NCBI RefSeq assembly: GCF_016616885.1
Contig: NZ_CP067102.1
Span: forward strand, 2,012,501 to 2,076,500
Origin: Bradyrhizobium diazoefficiens
GTDB lineage: Bacteria; Pseudomonadota; Alphaproteobacteria; Rhizobiales; Xanthobacteraceae
Direction of reading: 5' to 3'
Length of the DNA stretch: 64,000 nt
Part shown: piece by piece, positions 57,177-64,000 of the stretch
Numbering within the stretch: the stretch's first letter is position 1
Layout of the letters: each line of letters opens with the position of its first letter
Translations under genes and position numbers: made by a program
The notes under the pieces: generated by a model
What the model was told of the DNA's origin: nothing
Databases searched by the model: none
The model's input: only the letters and a program-made list of their open reading frames with translations

Positions 57177-57866
57177 TCATTCTTCGCTCGCAGGCAACAA
57201 GCCCACCAAGGCCTTCGCTTCTGATTTCAGAGCATCGACTGCGGTCTTGCGCGCGTCAGCATCGAACCGCGTTCTGATCGCTGACAGTGAGAGGGCTCCC
57301 CTCAGCTTGCCATGCACGTCGACCAAGGGCACGGCTGCAGCAGCAACCTCCGGATCCCGCTCGCCGATCGAAACGTAAAAGCCGCGATCGCGGATCTTCT
57401 TCCCCGCCGGATCAGATGACTCGCGGTAGGCGGTGAGAACCCGGCCCGCGGCGCCGCGATCGATAGGCAACCGCTGACCCTCTTCAAGGTGGTGTCGAAC
57501 CGAACGTGGAGAATTGACGCGGTAAAGACAGATGCGTTCATCGCCATCCGCGACATAGAAGGACGCGGTTTCCCCGGTTGCTTCGACCAGTCGGCGGAGC
57601 GCCGGCCGGATCACTTCACCGAGGTCCAGGCCGCGTTGATAGAGCGCGCCGAGCCGCCACAGCTCCGGTCCCGGCCGAAACAACCGGTCCGGACCCCGAA
57701 CCAGGAAACCGTCGGCTTCCAGCGAAGCGGCCAGCCGCAGCACCGTGCTCTTATAGAGGTCGGTTGCGACAGCAATTTCGGTGAGCGTCATCGCGGTGCG
57801 TTCCGCGCCGAAGGCTTTCAGAATCGCGAGAGCCCTGCCAACGGCGTCAACGCCAGTCTTGCCCAT
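57177..57866 (-). CDS. IclR-family transcriptional regulator
   Basis: This 229-residue regulator has an N-terminal winged helix (ALAILKAFGAERTAMTLTEI, TDLYKSTVLRLAASLEADGF) and a C-terminal effector-binding IclR domain (DGDERICLYRVNSPRSVRHH, GAAGRVLTAYRE). It is divergent from the ABC importer operon, with three palindromic sites between them, so it very likely controls that operon in response to its substrate. Confidence 0.93.
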   Translation of the reverse strand: MGKTGVDAVGRALAILKAFGAERTAMTLTEIAVATDLYKSTVLRLAASLEADGFLVRGPDRLFRPGPELWRLGALYQRGLDLGEVIRPALRRLVEATGETASFYVADGDERICLYRVNSPRSVRHHLEEGQRLPIDRGAAGRVLTAYRESSDPAGKKIRDRGFYVSIGERDPEVAAAAVPLVDVHGKLRGALSLSAIRTRFDADARKTAVDALKSEAKALVGLLPASEE

Positions 57867-57876
57867 ATCTGCTCCG

Positions 57877-58012
57877 GTTCTATGGAATAGAACTCTTATC
57901 GTCGATGCAAGGTGGAATCCATCGTTATCGTGCGGAGTAGTTCTGACCCACAGAATATGGTTGACCGGTCCGTCTCATGCGGCTACTGATTTCACACCAC
58001 AGAATAAGTTCT
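57877..58012. promoter_or_regulatory. Putative IclR-type operators in the divergent intergenic region
   Basis: Three related palindromes are seen: GTTCTAT-GGA-ATAGAAC at 57877-57893 (perfect), TTCTG-N5-CAGAA at 57941-57955, and AGAATAAGTTCT at 58001-58012. They share the half-site TTCT/AGAA and flank both promoters. Confidence 0.6.
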
Positions 58013-58025
58013 ACGGAGCGAAACT

Positions 58026-58817
58026 ATGGAAGGGCAGCCAGCGCTTGCCGTTGATTTGCGCGAGGTGATGATCCGTTTTGGCGCCTTCACCGCCGTCGAG
58101 AGCATGAACCTCCAGGTCGGCGATACGGAGTTCGTCGCGGTCGTGGGACCGACGGGGTGCGGCAAGTCCACAATCCTGAACACTGTCACGGGGCTTCTGA
58201 GGCCCGCGTCGGGGGAGGTTCGCATCTTCGGCAAGCCGCTCGCCGGACTGAATGACCAGTCAGGCTACATGCTCCAGCAGGAAGGGCTGCTGCCGTGGAA
58301 GACCGCGCAGGACAATATGGGCCTCGGGTTGGTGTTCCAGGGCAAGTCGGTCGAAGCCGCGCGTGCCGAAGCGCGGCCCTGGCTTGCGAAGGTCGGCCTC
58401 AAAGGGTTCGAGGAGCGCTATCCACATCAGCTCTCGGGCGGGCAGCGCAAGCGCGTCGCAATGGCGCAGACGCTGATCATGGAGCCGAGAATCGTCCTGA
58501 TGGACGAGCCGTTCTCGGCGCTCGACGTTCACACCCGCAGGCTCATGCACCGCATCCTGCTCGACCTTTGGCAGGCCGAGCGCCGCTCACTGATCTTCAT
58601 CACTCACGATCTCGACGAGGCGATCACGCTGGCTGACCGCGTGGTCGTGATGTCTTCGGGGCCCGGGAGCCGGATGGTGGGCGATGTCAAGATCACCCTG
58701 CCGCGTCCGCGGGATGTCTCCGCGCTGCAGACCACGGACGAATTCGTCGCCCTCTATCGCGAAATCTGGTCGCTGCTCGGCGCTGAAGTGGAGAAGAGCT
58801 ATGCCACGCAGAACTAA
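58026..58817 (+). CDS. ABC transporter ATPase, SsuB/TauB/NrtD type
   Basis: This 263-residue ATPase energises import. It has Walker A GPTGCGKSTI, the signature LSGGQRKRVAMAQ, Walker B RIVLMDEPFSALD and the H-loop FITHDLDEA. It belongs to the nitrate/sulfonate/taurine group by layout. Its 3' end overlaps the permease gene by 17 bp. Confidence 0.94.
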   Translation: MEGQPALAVDLREVMIRFGAFTAVESMNLQVGDTEFVAVVGPTGCGKSTILNTVTGLLRPASGEVRIFGKPLAGLNDQSGYMLQQEGLLPWKTAQDNMGLGLVFQGKSVEAARAEARPWLAKVGLKGFEERYPHQLSGGQRKRVAMAQTLIMEPRIVLMDEPFSALDVHTRRLMHRILLDLWQAERRSLIFITHDLDEAITLADRVVVMSSGPGSRMVGDVKITLPRPRDVSALQTTDEFVALYREIWSLLGAEVEKSYATQN

Positions 58818-59574
58818 GGTCGCCGTCACGCAGGCCGCCATCATCCTTGCGCTCCTCCTGATCTGGGAGCTCGGAGTGAGGTCGGAAGTCATCGACTCGT
58901 TCTTCTTCCCTGCGCCGTCGACTCTGGTCCAGCGGATAAGGGAATGGATGTCCACCGGCGATTTCTGGACCGATGTCGGCATCACGCTGGTCGAGACGAT
59001 CCTGTCCTTTGTCGCTGGGATTGCGATCGGCACCGCGCTCGGAATCTGGCTCGGCCTTAGCCCGTTCGCTGCTGACGTCGTTCAGCCCTTCATCAAGATG
59101 TTCAACGCAATCCCGCGCATCCTGCTGGGGCCAATCTTCGTCATCTGGTTCGGCCTTGGGCTGACCTCCAAGGTCGCGCTCGGTGTGACGCTGGTGCTGT
59201 TTGTCGCCTTCTTCAATACCTTCCAGGGCGTGCGCGAGGTCAATCCGGTCGTGCTCGCAAATGCGCGGCTTTTGCGGGCCTCGAAATCCTCGTTGTTGCG
59301 CCACGTCTATCTGCCGTCCGCTACGACTTGGATCCTGTCGAGCCTGCGAGTGTCCGTCGGCATGGCGGTCATGGGGGCTGTCGTGGCCGAGTACCTCGGC
59401 TCGTCCGCAGGTCTTGGCCATCTGATCGCGCAGGCCGAAGGCGTGCTCGACGCAACCGGCGTGTTCGCCGGAATCATCGTCTTGTCCGCATTCGTCATTG
59501 CTCTCGACGCGGTCGTCGACCGTGCGGAGAAACGGCTCCTGGTCTGGCGGCCAGCGCCCGCTCACGAAACCTGA
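58801..59574 (+). CDS. ABC transporter permease, SsuC type
   Basis: This 257-residue inner-membrane permease has about six helices and the EAA-loop region VLANARLLRASKSSLLRHVY followed by LPSATTWI, which docks the ATPase. The ATG at 58801 lies within the ATPase gene end, so the two are coupled. Confidence 0.94.
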   Translation: MPRRTKVAVTQAAIILALLLIWELGVRSEVIDSFFFPAPSTLVQRIREWMSTGDFWTDVGITLVETILSFVAGIAIGTALGIWLGLSPFAADVVQPFIKMFNAIPRILLGPIFVIWFGLGLTSKVALGVTLVLFVAFFNTFQGVREVNPVVLANARLLRASKSSLLRHVYLPSATTWILSSLRVSVGMAVMGAVVAEYLGSSAGLGHLIAQAEGVLDATGVFAGIIVLSAFVIALDAVVDRAEKRLLVWRPAPAHET

Positions 59575-59592
59575 ACTGATGCATCGTCAATT

Positions 59593-60627
59593 ATGGAGAT
59601 CCACATGCGCGCGTTGATGCGAGTCATCCTGAGCGTGGCGGCTATCGGCCTCGGCCTCTCGTCGGCTTGTGCCGCCGAACCGGAGAAGGCGACACTGAAG
59701 ATTGCTGTCGGCTCCCAGATCCTCAACTATATGCCGCTCGAACTCGGGGTGAAGCTCGGCAACTTCAAGGAAGAAGGCCTCGATGTCACCGTTGAGAACT
59801 TCCAGGCAGGCGGGTCGAAGGCGCTGCAGGCCCTGATCGGCGGCTCGGTCGATGGCACCGTGGGATTCTATGACCACACGATCCAGATGCAGGCGCAGGG
59901 CAAGGCGATTTCCTGCGTCTTCCTGCTCAACGATATCCCCGGGGTTCTTCTCGGGGTACGCAACGATCTCGCTTACAAGGTGAAGAACGGCGCCGACCTG
60001 AAGGGTCTGAAGCTCGGCATCACGGCGCCCGGCTCATCGACGGACACGATGGCGCGCTACTACATCAAGAAGTCCGGCCTGGGACCGCGCGACGTCAATA
60101 TCATCGCGGTCGGGAGTGGCGCGCCGGGCATGGTGGCGCTCGAAGCCAAGAACATCGACGCGCTGGTCTATTTCGATCCCATCGCCACGCTGCTGGCGCG
60201 GAAGAATACGGCCAAGCCCCTGTTCGATGCGCGCACGGTGGAAGGCTCCCAGGTCGCCTTTGGAGGCGTCTATCCGACGGCGTGCCTTTACCTGCAGCAA
60301 TCGTTCATCGACAAGAATCCGGAGACCGTGCAGCGCCTGGTCAATGCCTTGCTGAAGACCCACCGCTGGATCAACTCGGCGTCGACCGAGCAACTCGTCG
60401 ATGCAATTCCGCCCGGGTACAAGACGGACAACCGCGAGGTGAACATCGAGATTCTGAAGGCCTCGAAGGCGCTGTTTTCCCAGACCGGCCTCATGGACGC
60501 CGAAGCGGCCAAGGTTCCGCTCGCGGTGCTGAGTGATTTCGACCCGAAGATTGCGGCGGCCAACATCGATCTCGGCAAGACCTTCACCAATCGTTTTGCC
60601 GAACATGCAGCCAAGTTGCCGAAATAA
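59593..60627 (+). CDS. ABC transporter substrate-binding protein, SsuA/NMT1-like
   Basis: This 344-residue periplasmic protein has a signal peptide ending SSACAAEPE (an internal ATG at 59605 is an alternative start). The core has VGSQILNYMPLELGVKLGNF followed by KEEGLDVTVENFQAGGSKAL, typical of the SsuA/TauA/THI5-like family. Cargo is unknown; the downstream CoA-transferase and lyase suggest an organic acid. Confidence 0.92.
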   Translation: MEIHMRALMRVILSVAAIGLGLSSACAAEPEKATLKIAVGSQILNYMPLELGVKLGNFKEEGLDVTVENFQAGGSKALQALIGGSVDGTVGFYDHTIQMQAQGKAISCVFLLNDIPGVLLGVRNDLAYKVKNGADLKGLKLGITAPGSSTDTMARYYIKKSGLGPRDVNIIAVGSGAPGMVALEAKNIDALVYFDPIATLLARKNTAKPLFDARTVEGSQVAFGGVYPTACLYLQQSFIDKNPETVQRLVNALLKTHRWINSASTEQLVDAIPPGYKTDNREVNIEILKASKALFSQTGLMDAEAAKVPLAVLSDFDPKIAAANIDLGKTFTNRFAEHAAKLPK

Positions 60628-60668
60628 GTCCGGGTGTTGGCCGCGCGTCTCAAGGAAGGCTTTGTCAG

Positions 60669-61931
60669 ATGTCTCTGCCGCTCTCCGGCATCCGCGTCCT
60701 CGACCTGTCTAATGTCTTGGCAGGTCCGTTCTGCGGCTACCATCTTGCGCGCCTCGGCGCGGAGGTCATCAAGGTTGAAAACCCGAACGGCGGTGATCTT
60801 GCCCGCCGGCTCGGCGCCGATCCGGAAAGGGCAGAGCGTCTGCAAGGCCTCTCTTTCGTGGCCGTCAATGCCAGCAAGCAATCCGTCGCGCTCGACCTGA
60901 AGTCGCAACCGGGTAAGGAGGTATTTCTGCGGCTCGTCTCCGAGGCCGATGTCGTTCTCGAAAACTTCCGACCCAAGGTGATGGAGCGGCTTGGTCTCGA
61001 CTTCGACATCTTGAGCAAGCGCAATCCACGCCTCGTCTATTGCGCGATCTCGGGCTTTGGGCAGAGCGGCCCGTGGTCCGGCCGGCCGGCGTACGATCAA
61101 ATTGTCCAGGGCCTTTCAGGTGCGATGAGTGTGACGGGCGATGCGGCCACGGCGCCGCTGCGGACCGGCTTCCCGATCTCCGACACCATCGCCGGATTGA
61201 CGGCCGCCTTTGCCATCGCCGCCGCGCTCGTCGAGCAGCGGCATACGAAGCGCGGCCGTTTCATCGACGTCTCGCTGCTCGAGGCGACCATCGCGGCGAT
61301 GGGATGGGTAGTATCCAATCATCTGAACGCCGGCGTCGAGCCGCAGCCGATGGGCAACGAGAACTTCACCGCCGCGCCGTCAGGCACTTTTCGGACCGCT
61401 ACGGGTCCCCTGAATATCGCCGCCAACGAGCAAAAGCAGTACCAGACCCTTTGCGACCTGATCGGCCGGCAAGATCTGAAAGCGGACCCGCGTTTTGCAA
61501 AGCGCGAGGCGCGCAAGTTGAACCGCGCGTCGCTGACCGAGGAGCTCAACGCGGCCTTGAACTCCAGGCCGGCAGAGGAATGGGAGATGCTGCTGAATGC
61601 CGCGGGTGTTCCTGCCGGCTGTGTGCTGACCGTTCCCCAAATTCTGCAGCAGCCGCATGTGTTGGATCGTAACTTCGTGGAGAGGTTACCTGCTGAAAGG
61701 GCAGGTGAGCCGTCCTTGCGGGTCACGCGCCCAGGTTTTCTGCTGGACGAAGAGTTTCCCGTCCCATCGCGGCCGCCGACCCTCGGTGCCGACACTGAAC
61801 GATGGTTGGCGCGGCTTGGCTACACCGCTCAGGAGGCTGAGCAGTTGATCTCCAGTGGCGTGGTCGGGACGCCACGCCAGGGCGAGGCACACTTTCCGCA
61901 GGTTCGCGCCGCAACCGATGGCGCTGCGTGA
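60669..61931 (+). CDS. Family III CoA-transferase (CaiB/BaiF type)
   Basis: This 420-residue enzyme moves CoA between carboxylic acids. It shows LSGIRVLDLSNVLAGPFCGY, DLKSQPGKEVFLRLV and the catalytic Asp region GFPISDTIAG (Asp172), then GRFIDVSLLEATIAAM. Following the importer, it probably activates the imported acid as its CoA thioester. Confidence 0.93.
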   Translation: MSLPLSGIRVLDLSNVLAGPFCGYHLARLGAEVIKVENPNGGDLARRLGADPERAERLQGLSFVAVNASKQSVALDLKSQPGKEVFLRLVSEADVVLENFRPKVMERLGLDFDILSKRNPRLVYCAISGFGQSGPWSGRPAYDQIVQGLSGAMSVTGDAATAPLRTGFPISDTIAGLTAAFAIAAALVEQRHTKRGRFIDVSLLEATIAAMGWVVSNHLNAGVEPQPMGNENFTAAPSGTFRTATGPLNIAANEQKQYQTLCDLIGRQDLKADPRFAKREARKLNRASLTEELNAALNSRPAEEWEMLLNAAGVPAGCVLTVPQILQQPHVLDRNFVERLPAERAGEPSLRVTRPGFLLDEEFPVPSRPPTLGADTERWLARLGYTAQEAEQLISSGVVGTPRQGEAHFPQVRAATDGAA

Positions 61932-61992
61932 AGCAGTTGCATGCAAGTGGTGGCCAGTTCGGCCACCAGCCAATTTGGATTGGAAAAGCAGA

Positions 61993-62820
61993 ATGAGCGA
62001 AACAGAGCTGCGAGAACAGGCTGCCCATTGGTGGCGAACCTCCATATGCGATATCGCCCCAGGGCGGATCGCTTATCGCGGATACCCGATTGAGGACTTG
62101 ATCGGGCAGATTTCGTTCCCCGCCATGATCTGGCTGATGCTGCGGGGCGAATTGCCTCTACCTGCGCAGGAGAAACTGTTGCAAGCTGCGCTCGTCGCCT
62201 CCGTCGATCACGGTCCGCACGCGCCATCGATTGCAATCGCCCAGATGGCGGTCAGTTGCGGGCTGCCGCTCAATGGTGCGATGGCGTCTGCTATTAACAC
62301 GCTCGACGACGTGCATGGCGGAGCCGGAGAGCAGGCGATCGAGCTGTACGAGGACGTCCTGCGACGCAGCGAGACCGCGGAAACCGACCGAGCCGCCAAT
62401 GATGCCATCGACCGGTTCATCGCCATACGCAGCAAATATCTGCCTGGCTTCGGTCATCGCTTCCATCCCGTCGATCCGCGTGCCGCACCGCTGCTGGCCC
62501 TCGTCGATGCTGCCGTGGGTGAAGGCGTGGTCAGTGGCCACTACGCCAGCGCCGCGCGCGCGATCGAGCGCGTCATGCAGCGGCGCAAGGGCAAGCTCAT
62601 CCCGATGAACATCGATGGCGCGACCGCGGTGATCTATGGCGAGTTGGGATTTGCCGCGCCGCTCGCGCGTGGCATCTTCTGCCTGTCGCGCGCGGTCGGC
62701 ATCCTGGCACATGCCTGGGAGCAGACCGGACGCAAGGACCGCAACAAGGGACCCATGCCCAAGCAGTTCGCCTACAAATATGAGGGGCAGCCGAAGCGAA
62801 GGTTGACCGGCGCGCCATGA
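61993..62820 (+). CDS. Citrate synthase-family protein, citryl-CoA-lyase-like
   Basis: This 275-residue protein is a short citrate synthase homologue. It has ICDIAPGRIAYRGYPIEDLI and KYLPGFGHRFHPVDPRA with the active-site His and its Arg/Asp neighbours. Its size fits citryl-CoA lyase-type or small synthase-like enzymes that split or form acyl-CoA bonds. With the CoA-transferase it may cleave the activated acid to acetyl-CoA plus a keto acid (inference). The ATG at 61993 is chosen from homology; a frame open from 61855 overlaps the previous gene. Confidence 0.85.
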   Translation: MSETELREQAAHWWRTSICDIAPGRIAYRGYPIEDLIGQISFPAMIWLMLRGELPLPAQEKLLQAALVASVDHGPHAPSIAIAQMAVSCGLPLNGAMASAINTLDDVHGGAGEQAIELYEDVLRRSETAETDRAANDAIDRFIAIRSKYLPGFGHRFHPVDPRAAPLLALVDAAVGEGVVSGHYASAARAIERVMQRRKGKLIPMNIDGATAVIYGELGFAAPLARGIFCLSRAVGILAHAWEQTGRKDRNKGPMPKQFAYKYEGQPKRRLTGAP

Positions 62821-63710
62821 TGTATCTCGATGGGCCACCACAGGTCATCGAAACGCGCGTCTGGGCGACCATGCCGGCCGAATTTCGCAGGCCCGGCGTC
62901 CGCTCGGATTGGGCCGACGCCAACCGCGGCGGCAAGCCGGTCGATTGCTTCATCGAAGGGCCATCGTTCGACGCGTCCGGAAATCTCTATGTGGTCGATA
63001 TTCCCTTCGGCCGCATCTTCAGAATTGCAACGGATGGCGCCTGGTCCCTGATCATCGAGTATGACGGTTGGCCAAACGGACTGAAGATCGCGCCGGACGG
63101 CCGCATTCTGGTCGCCGACTACATGAATGGCCTGATGGAGCTGGATGCACGGCGCGGCACGGTCCGGACCCTGCTTGGTCATCGCATTTCCGAGTCCTTC
63201 AAGGGCTGCAACGACCTGCATATCTCGTCGATCGGCGACATCTACTTTACCGACCAAGGCCAGACCGGGTTACACGATCCAACCGGCCGCGTATTTCGCC
63301 TGCGTCCCGATGGACGGCTGGATTGCCTGATCTCGAATGGGCCAAGCCCGAATGGTCTCGTGCTCGACCCCCACGAAACCGCGCTGTTCGTGGCAATGAC
63401 GCGTGACAACAGCGTCTGGCGGGTGCCGCTCGTGCGCGATGGAGGAGTCGCCAAGGTCGGCAGGTTCAGCGTGTTCTTCGGGATAAGCGGTCCAGACGGG
63501 CTGACCATGGACGCGAATGGGCGACTATTCGTTGCGCATGCCTCGCTCGGTCATGTCTTCGTGCTGGCGCCCAACGGTGAATGTATCGCGCGCGTCAAAT
63601 CCTGCGCTGGCCCAACCTGCACGAATGTCGCATTGGGTCCAAATGGCGCTCTGTTCACCACAGAATCATCTACCGGCTCCATATTGATCGCCGACACTAA
63701 TGGTCTCTAA
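62817..63710 (+). CDS. SMP-30/gluconolactonase/LRE-family protein
   Basis: This 297-residue six-bladed beta-propeller begins after the overlap ATGATG. It has the family segments GPSFDASGNLYVVDIPFGRI, SNGPSPNGLVLDPHE and SGPDGLTMDANGRLFVAHAS; Glu, Asn and Asp residues at these positions bind a divalent metal. Lactone hydrolysis is the usual activity, so it may open a lactone in the pathway. It overlaps the lyase gene by 4 bp (ATGA). Confidence 0.9.
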   Translation: MMYLDGPPQVIETRVWATMPAEFRRPGVRSDWADANRGGKPVDCFIEGPSFDASGNLYVVDIPFGRIFRIATDGAWSLIIEYDGWPNGLKIAPDGRILVADYMNGLMELDARRGTVRTLLGHRISESFKGCNDLHISSIGDIYFTDQGQTGLHDPTGRVFRLRPDGRLDCLISNGPSPNGLVLDPHETALFVAMTRDNSVWRVPLVRDGGVAKVGRFSVFFGISGPDGLTMDANGRLFVAHASLGHVFVLAPNGECIARVKSCAGPTCTNVALGPNGALFTTESSTGSILIADTNGL

Positions 63711-64000
63711 GACAGATTGATTGCCAGCACCCGAGGAGGACTAGCCTGCTCGGTCCGTTCGGGAGAGGCGGCCCTGTCCACCTATCGCGACGGCCGGGAG
63801 GGGTGTCGGGCGCTGCTCACGGACGTCAACCCGGGTGATGGCATCACGGGTTGGGAGCTGGCCCGGCGGGTCAGGGAGATCACGCCCGGCTTTCCCGTGA
63901 TTTACATGACGAGCGCCAGCGCCCCGGATTGGAAATCGCAGGGCGTTGACGGTAGCGTCCTGATCGAGAAGCCCTTTGCGCCAGCGCAATTGGCTGCCGC
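63711..64000 (+). pseudogene. Response-regulator receiver fragment, N-terminally truncated and cut by the window end
   Basis: The frame encodes SGEAALSTYRDGREGCRALL, then TDVNPGDGITGWELARRVRE, PVIYMTSASA and VLIEKPFAPAQL. This is a CheY-like receiver with the phospho-Asp in LLTDVN and the conserved Lys in EKPF. The first beta strand and acidic pocket are missing; the only upstream starts are rare codons, so this is probably a broken gene. The 3' end lies beyond the window. Confidence 0.65.

Overview
The window reads as accessory DNA of a Bradyrhizobium-type alphaproteobacterium. The evidence is a complete hupSLCDF-G/H-IJK-hypABFCDE uptake hydrogenase operon in the bradyrhizobial order, a groESL operon with a CIRCE operator, Omp25/Omp31-like barrel porins, many small secreted proteins of the bradyrhizobial type (a DUF3551-like protein, a Gly-rich protein, an Arg/Tyr-rich protein), and several decayed insertion sequences. 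This mosaic is typical of a symbiosis island or a similar accessory region. No nod, nif or fix structural gene, tRNA, rRNA or CRISPR array was seen.

Region 1 (about 0.2-16.3 kb) looks like an uncharacterised specialised-metabolite locus. It holds a SpeD-type S-adenosylmethionine decarboxylase (minus), a divergent two-module NRPS ending in a condensation domain with no thioesterase, and a MATE exporter. A two-domain porin and IS630 debris follow. Then comes a minus-strand unit: two small ORFs, a HemN-like radical-SAM protein and a class I methyltransferase. The first small ORF carries Gly-Gly and Cys residues but is cut by an intact IS256-family element. The HemN-like/methyltransferase pair has the layout of the two-component cyclopropanation system C10P/C10Q.

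Region 2 (16.3-22.3 kb) is a plus-strand cassette: an SxtJ-like membrane protein, a 50-residue DUF5989/SxtK-like protein, a TobZ/NodU/SxtI-family O-carbamoyltransferase and two SGNH hydrolases. It matches the sxtJ-K-I-L set of saxitoxin clusters in content. A decayed copy of the SxtJ-like gene lies upstream. Region 3 (22.5-24.3 kb) is a hipBA toxin-antitoxin operon with four evenly spaced palindromic operators.

Region 4 (24.87-38.97 kb) is the hydrogenase operon: a sigma-54 promoter, O2-tolerant-type small subunit, large subunit, cytochrome b, endopeptidase and all maturation genes. HupG and HupH are joined in one reading frame, and a possible remnant of hoxX/hypX follows hypE. Region 5 (39-57 kb) is a loose collection: a small secreted protein, a DAO-family oxidase, groESL, a GH18 chitinase, a second two-domain porin paralogous to the first, an S10-type serine carboxypeptidase with a possibly broken signal peptide, a ClpP-like exported protein, a lipoprotein, small exported proteins and transposase debris.

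Region 6 (57.2-64 kb) is a catabolic/import cluster. A divergent IclR regulator faces an SsuBCA-type ABC importer, a family III CoA-transferase, a citryl-CoA-lyase-like citrate synthase homologue and an SMP-30/gluconolactonase-like protein, with palindromic sites in the shared intergenic region. The window ends inside an N-terminally truncated response-regulator receiver fragment.
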